From contig CP119076.1 in the NCBI GenBank assembly GCA_029027985.1, forward strand, positions 2,196,422-2,260,421: a DNA stretch of 64,000 nt, written 5' to 3'. This DNA comes from Klebsiella aerogenes (GTDB taxonomy: Bacteria > Pseudomonadota > Gammaproteobacteria > Enterobacterales > Enterobacteriaceae). A program made the position numbers and the translations under genes. Under the pieces are notes generated by a model that saw nothing but the letters and a program-made list of their open reading frames with translations, was not told the origin of the DNA and ran no database searches. How positions within the stretch are numbered: the first letter of the stretch is position 1; each line of letters opens with the position of its first letter. Positions 34,637-44,496 of this stretch are shown one piece after another.

Positions 34637-35734
34637 TTACAGCGTCGGATAATCGGTATAACCTTCCGCGCCGCCGCCGTAGAAGCTTTCCGGGCGCTGC
34701 GGGTTCAGCGCCGCTTTTTTCTGCAGACGCGCGACCAGATCCGGGTTGGCGATGTAATCGCGGCCAAAGGCCACGGCATCGATCAGCCCTTTGTTGATAA
34801 GGTCGTTGGCTTTTTCCACCGTATAGGCGCCTGCGCCGATAATCGCGCCAGGGAAGCGGTCACGAACTTTTTGGCGGAACGCGTCGCTGTATGGCTGGCC
34901 GCCAGCCCAGTCCGGTTCGGACATATGCAGATAGGCGATACCACGTTTAGCCAGCTGTTCAATCAGATACAGCGCATCGGCTTCTTCGTCAGGGCCGTTA
35001 TCGACGTTCTGGAAACTGCCAATCGGCGACACGCGGATACCGATACGGTCAGCGCTCCACTCTTTGCTTACGGCGTCGACGACGTCGAGCACCAGGCGAG
35101 CGCGATTCTCCACGCTGCCGCCGTACTGGTCGGTACGCTGGTTAGAGGATGGCGACAGGAACTGGTGCAGCAGATATCCGTGCGCGGAGTGCAGTTCAAC
35201 CAGATCGAAACCAGCATCGCGGGCGTTGCCTACCGCCTGGCGGAAATCGTCAACGATCCCCGGGATTTCGCTGGTCTCCAGCGCGCGCGGCATGGAGGTA
35301 TCGGCGCGAATCGCGTGCCCGTTTTCATCGCGCAGGGAGGTGCGGGTGCCAGCGCTCAGCGCCGATGGCGCCACCGGCGCCGCGCCACCTGGCTGCAGAC
35401 TGTTATGCGAAATACGCCCGGTGTGCCACAGTTGGACGGCAATATGGCCGTTTTCAGCATGTACCCCAGCAGTGATTTTCTGCCATGCGGCGATTTGTTC
35501 AGGGCTGTGCAGGCCCGGCGCGCCGGCATAACCTTTCGCCTGAGCGGAAATCTGCGTCGCTTCGGAGATAATCAACCCGGAGCTGGCGCGCTGGCGATAG
35601 TATTCCGCCATCAGCGGAGTAGGGATGTCGCCTGGCTCGATGCTGCGCAGACGCGTCAGCGGCGCCATGAATACGCGATTAGGTACGGTAATCGCACCTA
35701 CTTTCAATGGGTTGAACAATTTGGATTCCGACAT
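34637..35734 (-). CDS. nemA: N-ethylmaleimide reductase NemA
   Basis: A 365-residue FMN-dependent Old Yellow Enzyme that reduces activated alkenes, maleimides, nitro compounds and quinones with NAD(P)H. The family motifs APLTRLRS (near 25), [10 protein letters not shown] (near 100), the substrate-anchoring [14 protein letters not shown] near 180 and [12 protein letters not shown] near 305 are present. It is 52 bp downstream of nemR in the same operon. Confidence 0.95.
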   Translation of the reverse strand: MSESKLFNPLKVGAITVPNRVFMAPLTRLRSIEPGDIPTPLMAEYYRQRASSGLIISEATQISAQAKGYAGAPGLHSPEQIAAWQKITAGVHAENGHIAVQLWHTGRISHNSLQPGGAAPVAPSALSAGTRTSLRDENGHAIRADTSMPRALETSEIPGIVDDFRQAVGNARDAGFDLVELHSAHGYLLHQFLSPSSNQRTDQYGGSVENRARLVLDVVDAVSKEWSADRIGIRVSPIGSFQNVDNGPDEEADALYLIEQLAKRGIAYLHMSEPDWAGGQPYSDAFRQKVRDRFPGAIIGAGAYTVEKANDLINKGLIDAVAFGRDYIANPDLVARLQKKAALNPQRPESFYGGGAEGYTDYPTL

Positions 35735-35786
35735 AATGGCTCCTGAGTAGACCGGTCGTCTTGTAACCTGTTAAATAAAAGCGCCT

Positions 35787-36386
35787 TTAAATCGCAGGCG
35801 CTGCAATGATCTGTTTGGCGTGGGCAAGGGCGCTTTCCAGCGGCGTTGCGCTACGCGTAATTTTGGCCTGCAGATTGGCGCCGAGCCACAGTGAATACAG
35901 CACCTGCGACAGGGTGATGGCGTCGCCATCAAACTGCAGACTGCCTTCCCGGCGGCCTTTCTCCAGCGCTTCGCCCAGTAGAGCGATAATCTGGCTGGCG
36001 CCTTTATCCATCGCGGTACGCATATCTTCCGACAGGTCGCAGACTTCCGCCGATAGCTTAACGGTTAGACAGCCGCTGATCATGCCCTGCTGGTAAAACT
36101 GATTCAGCGTGTGCTGGTAATAGGCCAGCAGGCGATCGCGATAGTTGCCTTCTCCGTGATCGAAGTGCTCGACCAGATGCTGCAGATATCCGGTGTAGTG
36201 ATGTTCGAGCAGCGTGACGCCGAAGGCTTCTTTGGAGCGAAAGTAATGATAGAAAGAGCCCTTAGGCACTTCCGCCGTTTTCAAAAGTTCGCTTAAACCC
36301 ATTCCGGTAAAACCACGATGCATGCACAACTGCTCGCCGGTGGCCAGAATATGTTCTCGGGTATCGCATTCGCTATGTCTGTTCAT
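35787..36386 (-). CDS. nemR: TetR-family electrophile/hypochlorite sensor NemR
   Basis: A 199-residue TetR repressor. The helix-turn-helix is at about 25-50 (GMGLSELLKTAEVPKGSFYH). E. coli NemR senses HOCl and electrophiles mainly through C106; here C106 (ISGCLTVKLS) and C116 (AEVCDL) are kept and C21 is kept, but the cysteines at 98, 149 and 153 are replaced. The ATG at 36386 is preferred over a GTG at 36395. It overlies a perfect operator in its own promoter. Confidence 0.94.
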   Translation of the reverse strand: MNRHSECDTREHILATGEQLCMHRGFTGMGLSELLKTAEVPKGSFYHYFRSKEAFGVTLLEHHYTGYLQHLVEHFDHGEGNYRDRLLAYYQHTLNQFYQQGMISGCLTVKLSAEVCDLSEDMRTAMDKGASQIIALLGEALEKGRREGSLQFDGDAITLSQVLYSLWLGANLQAKITRSATPLESALAHAKQIIAAPAI

Positions 36387-36393
36387 GCGGCTC

Positions 36394-36422
36394 ACTGTAG
36401 TAGACCGATTGGTCTAATGCAA
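36394..36422 (-). promoter_or_regulatory. nemR promoter with embedded NemR operator
   Basis: On the minus strand TTGCAT and TACAGT are 17 bp apart. The spacer is filled by the perfect palindrome TAGACCAATCGGTCTA (36401-36416), which matches the known NemR box TAGACC-N4-GGTCTA. Repressor binding would block RNA polymerase directly. Confidence 0.92.
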
Positions 36423-36524
36423 GCAAAATGATCGCCGTTCATGGTTAGCAGAGGTAACAAAAGTTGCGCACTGGCGATGAAACGTCTTCAATGAGAGACA
36501 GAGAGAACGAACAGGAGAGCGGTG

Positions 36525-36764
36525 GTGGCAGAGCAGCTGGAGTTTTTCCCGGTACAAAGTCCGTGCCGGGGAATTTGTCAGTCCGACGATCGCGGTTATT
36601 GCCGTGGCTGCTTTCGCAGCCGTGATGAGCGTTTCAACTGGCAAAAAATGAGCGATGCGCAGAAACAAGATGTTCTGCGTCTGTGTCGCCAGCGTCTGCT
36701 GCGTAAAATTCGCTCGACTAAGCAGGAGCCAGCGGAAGAACCGCAGCAACCCTCACTGTTTTAA
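36525..36764 (+). CDS. ydhL: DUF1289 protein YdhL
   Basis: A 79-residue protein with the DUF1289 cysteine pattern C-R-G-I-C then Y-C-R-G-C-F (residues about 15-32), likely a small metal-binding unit. Two GTG codons stand in tandem; the second (36525) is better spaced from AGGAG and matches the E. coli N-terminus AEQLEFFPVQSPCRG. It ends 49 bp before ydhF. Function is unknown. Confidence 0.85.
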   Translation: MAEQLEFFPVQSPCRGICQSDDRGYCRGCFRSRDERFNWQKMSDAQKQDVLRLCRQRLLRKIRSTKQEPAEEPQQPSLF

Positions 36765-36812
36765 GGATAAATGTGCGTATACTCAGAACACTTTTTTGTT
36801 GAGGAAGCGTTT

Positions 36813-37709
36813 ATGGTTCAGCGTATTGCTATGGCTCCGCAGGGGCCGGAATTTTCACGTTTTGTTATGGGCTACTGGCGTCTGATGGACTGGAATATGT
36901 CTGCCGAGTCGCTGGCGGGCTTTATTGAGCAGCACCTGGATCTGGGGATTACCACCGTCGACCACGCCGATATTTACGGCGATTATCGGTGTGAAGCCAC
37001 TTTTGGCGAAGCGTTGAAACGCGTGCCGCATCTGCGTAGCCGTATGGAAATTGTCAGCAAATGCGGGATTGCGACCAAAGCGCGCGCGGAAAACGCGATT
37101 GGCCACTATATTACCGACCGCGACCACATTATCCTCAGCGCCGAACAATCTCTGCGTAATCTGGCGACCGATCATCTCGATCTCCTGCTGATCCACCGCC
37201 CGGATCCGTTGATGGATGCCGATGACGTCGCTGAAGCCTTTATGGCCCTGCATCATAGCGGGAAGGTGCGCCATTTTGGCGTCTCTAACTTTACGCCTGC
37301 GCAGTTTACGTTATTGCAATCGCGTCTGCCGTTCACCCTGGCGACTAACCAGGTTGAGTTGTCGCCGGTACATCAGCCGCTGTTGCTTGACGGCACCCTT
37401 GATCAACTGCAGCAGTTGCGTATTCGTCCTATGGCCTGGTCCTGTCTCGGCGGCGGGCGCCTGTTCAACGAAGAGAGCTTCCAGCCGCTGCGCGACGAAC
37501 TGGCGCAAGTGGCTCAGGAACTTAATGCCGAAAGCATCGAACAGGTCGTGTATGCCTGGGTGCTGCGCCTGCCGTCAAAACCGTTGCCGATTATCGGCTC
37601 GGGTAAAATCGAGCGTGTGCGTTCGGCGATTGTGGCGGAAAAACTGAATATGACGCGCCAGCAGTGGTTCCGTATTCGTAAAGCCGCGCTGGGTTACGAC
37701 GTGCCGTAA
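36813..37709 (+). CDS. ydhF: Aldo-keto reductase YdhF
   Basis: A 298-residue AKR-family oxidoreductase, closely similar to E. coli YdhF. The catalytic tetrad context is visible: D and Y in VDHADIYG, K in EIVSKCG, H in LLIHRPDPL. The NADPH-binding IIGSGKIERVR lies near 260. It probably reduces aldehydes or ketones. ATG 36813 follows GAGGAAGCGTTT. Confidence 0.92.
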   Translation: MVQRIAMAPQGPEFSRFVMGYWRLMDWNMSAESLAGFIEQHLDLGITTVDHADIYGDYRCEATFGEALKRVPHLRSRMEIVSKCGIATKARAENAIGHYITDRDHIILSAEQSLRNLATDHLDLLLIHRPDPLMDADDVAEAFMALHHSGKVRHFGVSNFTPAQFTLLQSRLPFTLATNQVELSPVHQPLLLDGTLDQLQQLRIRPMAWSCLGGGRLFNEESFQPLRDELAQVAQELNAESIEQVVYAWVLRLPSKPLPIIGSGKIERVRSAIVAEKLNMTRQQWFRIRKAALGYDVP

Positions 37710-37779
37710 GCCACATTGGGCCTCCGGATCCGGTTTCCTGGTTTACACTTATCAGGGATAAAGCCAATCCGGAGGTGTT

Positions 37780-38301
37780 ATGCAACGATGTATCCTCGCA
37801 ATGCTTTCCCTCGCATTTTGCGCTGGCGCTCAGGCCGCCAGTGAAGATGTCACGCTCAATCTCGTGACCAGCCAAAGTGTCGGTCAGGCTATCGGCAGCG
37901 TTAACATTACTGAAACCGATAAAGGTCTTGAGTTTACCCCTGATTTACGGGCGCTTCCGCCCGGCAAACACGGCTTTCATATTCATGCCGAAGGTAGCTG
38001 CCAGCCAGCGATAAAAGACGGTAAAGCGGTGGCGGCCGGGGCAGCCGGGGGCCATTTCGACCCACAGCATACCGGCAAACATGAAGGGCCGTTAGGCGCA
38101 GGCCACCTTGGCGATTTGCCGTTGCTGGTGGTGAATGCTGATGGTGTGGCTAACCAGCCGGTGGTTGCGCCGCGTTTGAAAACCCTGGCGGAAGTGAAAG
38201 GGAAAGCGCTGATGGTGCATGTCGGCGGTGATAATATGGCCGACAGTCCGCAGCCGCTGGGCGGCGGCGGCGAACGCTTTGCCTGTGGGGTGATTAAGTA
38301 G
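37780..38301 (+). CDS. sodC: Periplasmic Cu-Zn superoxide dismutase SodC
   Basis: A 173-residue exported Cu-Zn SOD. The signal peptide is cut after AQA near residue 20. Metal-binding histidines lie in [29 protein letters not shown] and LMVHVGGDN; the disulfide cysteines are in EGSC and ERFACGV. ATG follows GGAGGTGTT. It ends overlapping convergent ydhK by 8 bp. Confidence 0.96.
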   Translation: MQRCILAMLSLAFCAGAQAASEDVTLNLVTSQSVGQAIGSVNITETDKGLEFTPDLRALPPGKHGFHIHAEGSCQPAIKDGKAVAAGAAGGHFDPQHTGKHEGPLGAGHLGDLPLLVVNADGVANQPVVAPRLKTLAEVKGKALMVHVGGDNMADSPQPLGGGGERFACGVIK

Positions 38302-40318
38302 TTCTTTCGGTGATGGTGCCCGCTATCGGCGCCTGCTCCAGCTGCGATAGCGAGCAGTACAACCGCCAGATAATTGCCGCCAGCTCCTTTGCCGCCGGTT
38401 GGTGGTGGTGGCTGAGGGTGTCGCAAATCCGCTGCAGTTCCTGCAGGGTGGAGGCCAGAGGCCGCTGCTGGACGCCGCGCTCGCTCATTACGTCGCGCAA
38501 CAGGCTGATGCACATGTCGCGCACCTGTGATAACGGGTCAGAGCGTGTCTCCCATTCACGTAGCTGCCAGACCACGTGCGAACAGTTAAGTAGCACCACG
38601 CCCCAGCGTAGCAGCCAGCGACGCGCCAGCGCGTCCTGACTGTTACTTAACTGACTAATGTGGTGATAGACCAGCGATTCAAACTCATGTTCGCTATGCT
38701 GCGGATGGCGGCTTAGCTGATCGACAAAGTGACGCCGTAACGCACGAATATGGCGACGGCTCTTGCGCGCGTCTGAACCAGGGCTGATAACCGCAAAGGC
38801 CAGCCAGGCAAGGCCTACGCCGATGATTTTGCCGAGGTTATCATTAAGAAACGACGCAAAATCATAAACCGGCGGGTTAGTGACTGAAATGAACGATCCC
38901 ATGAATACAATGAGCTGTCCCCATAAACCGGCGAGCTTCGGCATTTGCAATTTTAATAGCTGCATGGTGATCAGTAGCGGAAAAAGGAACAGTAAAAACT
39001 GCCACAGATCGGTTATCTGCACCATCAAGCCAAACTTGACGACGAAGCTGAAAAGCGACAACAGCACCAGGGTGCGCATCAGCAAGGTGAGCGACTTGAA
39101 GGGCGACGGCGACACCGAATAAAGCACGCAGCTAATGGCGGCGAGCGTTAGCGCGGCGGCGCATGCTTCCCACTGAGTACTGATTCCCCAGGCGCCGACG
39201 GCGACCAGCGCGCAGAAGGTCCGCAATCCATTCCATAACGCTTCCGCCTGATCGGTATGACGTGACAGTGCGGGCGCCGAAGGGACATTGAATTCGGTAA
39301 TGGCGCTGGCATTCTCAATACGGCGGATCCAGCGGCTACTCTCAAGGTAAATACGGCAGAAATAACGCAGACGCTTCCAGAATGCCAGATGGCGGTAGTC
39401 GGCGTTGGGGCCGGGCGCTAGCGGCACCAGGAGTCGCGCCACGCTATAGGTATCGGCTCGCGGGTTGGTTAATTCACTGAGCAACGCTTCCAGCGTCAGG
39501 CGAGTATTGTCCGGCGCATCCGGCCAGTTCAGTAACATCCGCCGTAGACTGGAGATGACGCTGGTCATCCGCAGTTGCTGATGCAGCAGATAGTTCAGTA
39601 GCGGGTTTTGCCGACGGAAACGGTAGTGGCTCCAGAAGGCTTGAATACGCAACAGGTTCATGGTCAGGATTTGACCAATTACGCTTTCATGAGCGGCGCG
39701 GATCGCATCGGTGGTTTCCGGAACCCAGAGTAGGCTGGCGTGCTCCAGCAGCCGGGCGTGCATATTTTTCAGCGCAGTCAGCAGCGTGGTGCCATCCGAG
39801 GTGCTGGGCAGTATCATCATCATAAAGCCGCCGCACAATATCCCGACGATGACTTCACATACCCGCGACTGGGCGATGGTCCACAGCTCGTTGACGTCGG
39901 TAATGTTGATAACCGGGAAGGCGATGATAGCGCAGGTATAGCCTGCCAGTTGGAAGGCGTAAGCGACGTTATTGGTAAACATCGCGCAGGCCCAGGTACA
40001 CAGGGCAATCCACGCGGAGATGCTGAATAAGAATAGCCACGGGTCGTTAAGCGTATGACCCGCCAGCAGCAGCGCAGCGCAGGCGCCAAGCAGGCTGCCG
40101 GCAATTCGACCAAAGCTCTTACTGATCACGCCGCCGACGGTCGGGAAGCTGACAACCGCCGCTGAAGTCATCGCCCAGTAAGGCTCATCGAGATTCAGCG
40201 CATAGGCGATACTTAACGCCAGACACATGGCGATGCCGTTGCGCAACGCGTAGCGCCACTGCGGGCGGCTGGTTTTAAACCACGGCAGTGATTGCCAGCG
40301 CAGAGCCTGGAGCTTCAT
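38294..40318 (-). CDS. ydhK: FUSC-type inner-membrane protein YdhK
   Basis: A 674-residue FUSC/AaeB-like membrane protein. Two bundles of about six spans each (residues about 25-180 and 365-510) are each followed by a cytoplasmic region; the C-terminal one starts [15 protein letters not shown]. With the periplasmic adaptor YdhJ and YdhI it should form an efflux system of the AaeAB type. Substrate is unknown. The ATG at 40318 overlaps the ydhJ stop codon, so translation is coupled. Confidence 0.92.
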   Translation of the reverse strand: MKLQALRWQSLPWFKTSRPQWRYALRNGIAMCLALSIAYALNLDEPYWAMTSAAVVSFPTVGGVISKSFGRIAGSLLGACAALLLAGHTLNDPWLFLFSISAWIALCTWACAMFTNNVAYAFQLAGYTCAIIAFPVINITDVNELWTIAQSRVCEVIVGILCGGFMMMILPSTSDGTTLLTALKNMHARLLEHASLLWVPETTDAIRAAHESVIGQILTMNLLRIQAFWSHYRFRRQNPLLNYLLHQQLRMTSVISSLRRMLLNWPDAPDNTRLTLEALLSELTNPRADTYSVARLLVPLAPGPNADYRHLAFWKRLRYFCRIYLESSRWIRRIENASAITEFNVPSAPALSRHTDQAEALWNGLRTFCALVAVGAWGISTQWEACAAALTLAAISCVLYSVSPSPFKSLTLLMRTLVLLSLFSFVVKFGLMVQITDLWQFLLFLFPLLITMQLLKLQMPKLAGLWGQLIVFMGSFISVTNPPVYDFASFLNDNLGKIIGVGLAWLAFAVISPGSDARKSRRHIRALRRHFVDQLSRHPQHSEHEFESLVYHHISQLSNSQDALARRWLLRWGVVLLNCSHVVWQLREWETRSDPLSQVRDMCISLLRDVMSERGVQQRPLASTLQELQRICDTLSHHHQPAAKELAAIIWRLYCSLSQLEQAPIAGTITERTT

Positions 40319-41214
40319 CACTGTCCGCCAATCGATACGGTACAGGTGGTGCCTGAAACCAGCGTGATGTCCGCAGGGAGTTTGTCGAATTCAATACGTA
40401 CCGGTACGCGCTGCGCCAGACGGACCCAGGGAATATTCGGCTTGATATTGGCGACCAGCTCTGAACCGCCCTCGACGCTCTGGTCAACAATGGCTCGGCC
40501 AATACTGGATACGTGACCCTGTAACGTTTTTTTACTGCTATAGAGAATCACCTGAGCGCTATCGCCCTCGCGAATATGACGCAGCTTTGTCTCTTCGAAA
40601 TAGCCCAATACATAGAAGGAGTGGCTATCAACCAGGGCAAATACCGGATGGCCGACGGTGGCGTAATCGCCGACTCGTGTTGACAGGTTGGTTATCCAAC
40701 CGTCTACCGGGGCTTTAATTTCGGTTTGCGTTTGCTGCCATTGCGCGTGTTCCAGTGCGGCCTGCGCGACGCCAACCATGGCTTTTGCAGCCTCAAGATT
40801 CGTATTGGCAGTATTCAACGCGGTATTGACGCTCTCCATATCTTCAGTGGAAATGAAGTTTTGCGACAGGCTGCGACGGCGGGCGACGTCGCTGGCGGCT
40901 TTACTTTGCTCCGCTTTGGTTTTTGCCAACCCGGCTTTTGCTTTTGCCAGTTGCGCCTGCGCATTCAACACCGCAATACGGTATGGCGTATCGTCAATAC
41001 GAAACAGGACGTCGCCAGCTTTGACCAGTTGGTTATCTTTTACATTCAACTGCAGAATACTGCCGGAGACCTGTGGAGTGATGCCAACCTGTTCGGCGCG
41101 GATTTTACCATCTCGGGTCCACGGTGATTGGGTGTAATAGTTCCATACCAGCCAGGCAGCGATGATAGCGATGGCGGCAATAATCAAGGTCGATAGATAT
41201 TTTAGTTTCTTCAT
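40318..41214 (-). CDS. ydhJ: HlyD-family efflux adaptor YdhJ
   Basis: A 298-residue membrane-fusion protein. One N-terminal span ([18 protein letters not shown]) anchors it; then come a biotinyl-lipoyl half-motif, an alpha-hairpin ([20 protein letters not shown]) and a beta-barrel. It links YdhK to the outer membrane. It is 9 bp downstream of ydhI and overlaps ydhK. Confidence 0.94.
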   Translation of the reverse strand: MKKLKYLSTLIIAAIAIIAAWLVWNYYTQSPWTRDGKIRAEQVGITPQVSGSILQLNVKDNQLVKAGDVLFRIDDTPYRIAVLNAQAQLAKAKAGLAKTKAEQSKAASDVARRRSLSQNFISTEDMESVNTALNTANTNLEAAKAMVGVAQAALEHAQWQQTQTEIKAPVDGWITNLSTRVGDYATVGHPVFALVDSHSFYVLGYFEETKLRHIREGDSAQVILYSSKKTLQGHVSSIGRAIVDQSVEGGSELVANIKPNIPWVRLAQRVPVRIEFDKLPADITLVSGTTCTVSIGGQ

Positions 41215-41223
41215 CAGTGAGCA

Positions 41224-41460
41224 TCACAAGAGAGTCAGGAGAACCAGCGCCAGGCAAACGGATAACGCGAACAGGGAAAGGTCCATTAGCAGGGGATGCC
41301 AGATTTCGCCGGCGTACATCCAGTCTCGCAGCTGACGATGAGCGATTAACCAAATGAAGAAACCGAGTACGACGGCTTTAAATAACGGAGGAAAATAGAT
41401 AGATGCGCCGAACACCAGGTCCTGTAGCGACAATCCGGGAGTGTTAAGACTCAGTTTCAC
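41224..41460 (-). CDS. ydhI: DUF1656 membrane protein YdhI
   Basis: A 78-residue protein with two spans and the DUF1656 signature [15 protein letters not shown]. The start is a GTG at 41460 (reading MKLSLNTPG), nine bases after AAGGA; this gives the E. coli length, whereas the first open codon is a poor TTG. First gene of ydhIJK, divergent from slyA. Confidence 0.88.
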   Translation of the reverse strand: MKLSLNTPGLSLQDLVFGASIYFPPLFKAVVLGFFIWLIAHRQLRDWMYAGEIWHPLLMDLSLFALSVCLALVLLTLL

Positions 41461-41530
41461 AAGCAAAAATCCTTTGCCGTTGCAGGGATAATGTTCTGGC
41501 CATGAATATGTTCACATTGTAAATCATTGT

Positions 41531-41550
41531 CTTGATTTTAGTGAATCAAG
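41531..41550. promoter_or_regulatory. Inverted repeat in the slyA-ydhI divergent region
   Basis: CTTGATT and AATCAAG flank a 6-base spacer, 70 bp from ydhI and 87 bp from slyA. It is a candidate operator for ydhIJK; the binding protein is not known. Confidence 0.4.
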
Positions 41551-41600
41551 TAATTCATTTGTTTTGATAATTTAAATGCTGCACACTATTCTAAAAGTAG

Positions 41601-41621
41601 TATAATAACTTAGCAAGCTAA
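41601..41621 (+). promoter_or_regulatory. slyA -10 box and SlyA operator
   Basis: A perfect -10 hexamer TATAAT (41601-41606) is followed three bases later by TTAGCAAGCTAA (41610-41621), identical to the published SlyA consensus palindrome. SlyA bound here would cover the transcription start and repress its own gene. Confidence 0.9.
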
Positions 41622-41637
41622 TTATAAGGAGATGAAA

Positions 41638-42072
41638 TTGGAATCGCCACTTGGTTCTGATCTGGCACGTTTGGTACGCGTTTGGCGCGCGCTGATCGAC
41701 CATCGCCTGAAACCTCTGGAGTTAACACAGACGCACTGGGTCACGCTGCATAACATTCATCAGCTACCTCCTGAGCAGTCGCAAATCCAGTTGGCCAAGG
41801 CCATTGGTATCGAACAGCCTTCTTTGGTGCGCACGCTGGATCAACTGGAGGAGAAAGGGCTTATTTCTCGCCAGACGTGTGCAAACGATCGCCGGGCGAA
41901 ACGTATCAAACTTACGGAAAAAGCTGAACCGCTGATCAATGAAATGGAAGAAGTGATCGGCAAAACGCGTGATGAAATCCTTGCTGGCGTCTCAAAGCAG
42001 GAAGTCGAAACGTTGCTCAACTTAATCCGTAAACTTGAAAACAATATCCTCGATCTCCAGTCAAAAGACTAG
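41638..42072 (+). CDS. slyA: MarR-family regulator SlyA
   Basis: A 144-residue winged-helix dimer that counteracts H-NS and regulates envelope and virulence genes. The start is a TTG at 41638: AAGGAG sits six bases before it, whereas it directly abuts the upstream ATG at 41632. TTG is also used in E. coli and Salmonella. The DNA-binding part includes [20 protein letters not shown] (about 50-70) and the wing [10 protein letters not shown]. Its own operator overlaps the promoter. Confidence 0.94.
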   Translation: MESPLGSDLARLVRVWRALIDHRLKPLELTQTHWVTLHNIHQLPPEQSQIQLAKAIGIEQPSLVRTLDQLEEKGLISRQTCANDRRAKRIKLTEKAEPLINEMEEVIGKTRDEILAGVSKQEVETLLNLIRKLENNILDLQSKD

Positions 42073-42155
42073 CCTGGTTCAGCTGGCCGCGCAGCGTGCA
42101 TTGCGACGGTGAGCCGCAAAGAGGGAGAAAGACATCTCCTTCTGCCTTGCTATTC

Positions 42156-42185
42156 AGGGCCTTGAGTTTTCAGGGCCCTTTTTAT
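42156..42185. terminator. slyA terminator
   Basis: AGGGCC and GGCCCT form the stem around a 12-base loop, followed by TTTTTATT, between convergent slyA and the diguanylate cyclase gene. Confidence 0.8.
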
Positions 42186-43540
42186 TATTCCTTCCAGACC
42201 ACCACGCGATTACGACCGCCGTTTTTGGCATCGTACATCGCCTTATCTGCTCGTTGTACACACTCTTCTGCTGAAAGTTGCGCGTCAGCGGCGGTATAAA
42301 CCCCCATGCTTATCGTCATGCGTTCCGGCACCGCTTCTTGTTCACGACTCACCATTTGGCGGATACGCTCGGCAATCGCCAGCGCATCATCGGTGCGAGT
42401 GTTGACCAGCAGCAGCGCAAATTCTTCTCCGCCGATACGGGCGGCGATGTCATCCCTACGGACATGGTTTTGCAGCACGCTGGCGGTGAACTGAATAACC
42501 TTGTCGCCCTGTACATGGCCGTAATTATCGTTGATACGTTTGAAATGATCGAGGTCGCTGACGATAACAGACAGTGGCTGCTTTGCCGATGTCTGCGGTA
42601 GCAATCCATTGAGGGTGTCGTAAAAATGGCTGCGGTTATACAGTCGGGTCAGCGGATCGCGAATAGAGTTCTGGTATGAATCGATGTACTTGTTGTTAGA
42701 TTCGCGATAGAGGATGAAGACGTCACTTAACAGGACGAACAGCATAAACAGGGTGCTTAAGGTTTCAAACAGCCGGGCCTGGTTCCACGCGATAATATAA
42801 TAGTTATCCGTTGCCGTCAGTAAAACGTTAATGGTAAACATATAGGCGGCACAAAAGAATGCGCCGCTGTACCAGAAAATATTACGTAAGCGGGTTAACG
42901 TCACCAACAATATTAATGTCAACACCCATGCGGAAAATAAGGGCCAGCCGATCCAATCACGCCATAATGGCGTGAATGTGCTGGTAATGTCATCAATAAG
43001 GTCGATGCTCAATAATAGACTATTGCTTGAATGTAACCAGGATAAGCTCAGAATAGCCGCGCTAAATAAAAAGCAGCTTGTCAATACTAGCATATGCACG
43101 CTAGTTGCTTGCTTAATTTTATGACGAAAATGATATAAAATGATGGCAGTGATGAATAATAATACCATCAATATATTTCGGAAAGAATAAAAGATTAGCG
43201 CGTCATTTTGTTTAACAATGTATGCGCTGTTACACAAAAGCCAGCCGGGATAACTGCTGAGTGTACCGAGCATGAGCAGGGCGGAACTGGCGAAAGCACA
43301 GGCTATGGGCATCAGATACAGCCGGTTTTTATCACACCAGTATTTCATACTCATAAAGCAGGCAATAGTGATATGAAAAATCATTAAAATAATCGTCAAA
43401 AAAGGGAACAACGGTAACGGTGTCGTAGGAATACGATGAATTAATGAATTGGACAGTGAATCTATCGCAATAATTGCCAGGCTGCAGACAATAACATATA
43501 TGAATATGCGGTGTGATAAACGTTTGAGATTTACAGACAT
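42185..43540 (-). CDS. Membrane-bound diguanylate cyclase
   Basis: A 451-residue protein. About eight hydrophobic spans (residues 10-290) form a MASE-type sensor. The C-terminal GGDEF domain (about 300-451) has a complete active site IGGEEFAL and, five residues upstream, an inhibitory RRDD (RxxD) I-site. It should make cyclic di-GMP from two GTP and be product-inhibited. ATG 43540 (MSVNLKRLSH) follows GGGAG; a longer TTG frame is unlikely. It has no counterpart between slyA and slyB in E. coli K-12, so it is a lineage-specific insertion. Confidence 0.9.
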   Translation of the reverse strand: MSVNLKRLSHRIFIYVIVCSLAIIAIDSLSNSLIHRIPTTPLPLFPFLTIILMIFHITIACFMSMKYWCDKNRLYLMPIACAFASSALLMLGTLSSYPGWLLCNSAYIVKQNDALIFYSFRNILMVLLFITAIILYHFRHKIKQATSVHMLVLTSCFLFSAAILSLSWLHSSNSLLLSIDLIDDITSTFTPLWRDWIGWPLFSAWVLTLILLVTLTRLRNIFWYSGAFFCAAYMFTINVLLTATDNYYIIAWNQARLFETLSTLFMLFVLLSDVFILYRESNNKYIDSYQNSIRDPLTRLYNRSHFYDTLNGLLPQTSAKQPLSVIVSDLDHFKRINDNYGHVQGDKVIQFTASVLQNHVRRDDIAARIGGEEFALLLVNTRTDDALAIAERIRQMVSREQEAVPERMTISMGVYTAADAQLSAEECVQRADKAMYDAKNGGRNRVVVWKE

Positions 43541-43730
43541 AGACAAACTCCCGCAATAAAAGGACGGCAAAAACGACGTTAAGATCGTAAAATGAAAATG
43601 GCAGTCTTCAAGCTAACGAAAAAATAATCGTAAAATATTGCGCAAGCGCAAATTGTCGCTGGCTAGCGTAAATTAATTTCGAGATATTGATGTGGTAAAT
43701 GATTTGGTGCGGAATTATTGCGGGTGAATA

Positions 43731-43758
43731 TAAATGCGGCCAATTAAGGCCGCATTTA
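43731..43758 (-). terminator. slyB terminator
   Basis: TAAATGCGGCC and GGCCGCATTTA form a perfect 11-bp stem around a 6-base loop, 7 bp after the slyB stop codon. Confidence 0.85.
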
Positions 43759-43764
43759 AAAGAT

Positions 43765-44232
43765 TTAGCGCGGGGAAACGGTCACCTGACTGCCGCTGCC
43801 GGCAATCGCGACACGCTGGCCGACGGAGAACGGGGTGTTGCCCTGTTTCTGTACCACCATGATGGTGTTGCCATCATCTTTGCGGATTTCCAGCTCGACA
43901 CCCTGAGTTTTGTTCATCGCGCCCTGTACGCCCTGGCCTGCTACGCCGCCGGCGACTGCGCCTGCTGCGGTGGCAAGAGAACGACCGGTACCGCCGCCGA
44001 TGGTGTTACCAAGGAAGCCGCCAAGCACCGCGCCACCAATGGCGCCGATAGCATTGCTGTCGTCGCCGCTTTGGATCTGGACCGCACGGGTATGCACAAT
44101 GGTACCGTAGGTCACGCTTTGCACCTGTTTGGCTTCGGATGCAGAGTAAACATCACCGGACAGGCCGCTGCTGCTTACACAGCCAGCGAGGGTTAAGCCA
44201 ATCATCGAAACAGCCAAAACACGTAAAATCAT
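43765..44232 (-). CDS. slyB: Outer-membrane lipoprotein SlyB
   Basis: A 155-residue lipoprotein with lipobox LAGC at the end of a short signal peptide and a glycine-zipper region (GAIGGAVLGGFLGNTIGGG, then AGAVAGGVAGQG). SlyB stabilises the outer membrane under cation or LPS stress and is a PhoPQ member in E. coli and Salmonella. A PhoP-box-like direct repeat is found upstream. Confidence 0.95.
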   Translation of the reverse strand: MILRVLAVSMIGLTLAGCVSSSGLSGDVYSASEAKQVQSVTYGTIVHTRAVQIQSGDDSNAIGAIGGAVLGGFLGNTIGGGTGRSLATAAGAVAGGVAGQGVQGAMNKTQGVELEIRKDDGNTIMVVQKQGNTPFSVGQRVAIAGSGSQVTVSPR

Positions 44233-44352
44233 CTATGAATCTCCTGTGTACCAAAAATGTTCCAGTGAACTTCCATGTGGTCAATTATATGGCATTTAAG
44301 CGTTCGCTGGCATAGCTTCCTTATGGACTGTTTAAAAATAATAAGGTTCGCT

Positions 44353-44369
44353 TGAACCAGGACTAAACG
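44353..44369 (-). promoter_or_regulatory. PhoP box upstream of slyB
   Basis: On the minus strand CGTTTA-GTCCT-GGTTCA matches the PhoP direct repeat (G/T)GTTTA-N5-(G/T)GTTTA at 10 of 12 positions. A -10-like TATTAT follows nine bases downstream (44338-44343). Confidence 0.65.
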
Positions 44370-44496
44370 TAAGCTCTTTACATTACAAATAATCCAGGAC
44401 GATCTATTGTTAAAAAGTATTAGCGTAGCATGGCATTGACCGCCGCTTTGTGATGCACTGGTGGTACTTCAACAGTCATGGAATGAGGGTAGGCGT

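Noticed and set aside
41632..41637. ATG start for slyA
   Set aside because: The Shine-Dalgarno AAGGAG directly abuts this ATG; the TTG six bases later has correct spacing and matches the known start in relatives.
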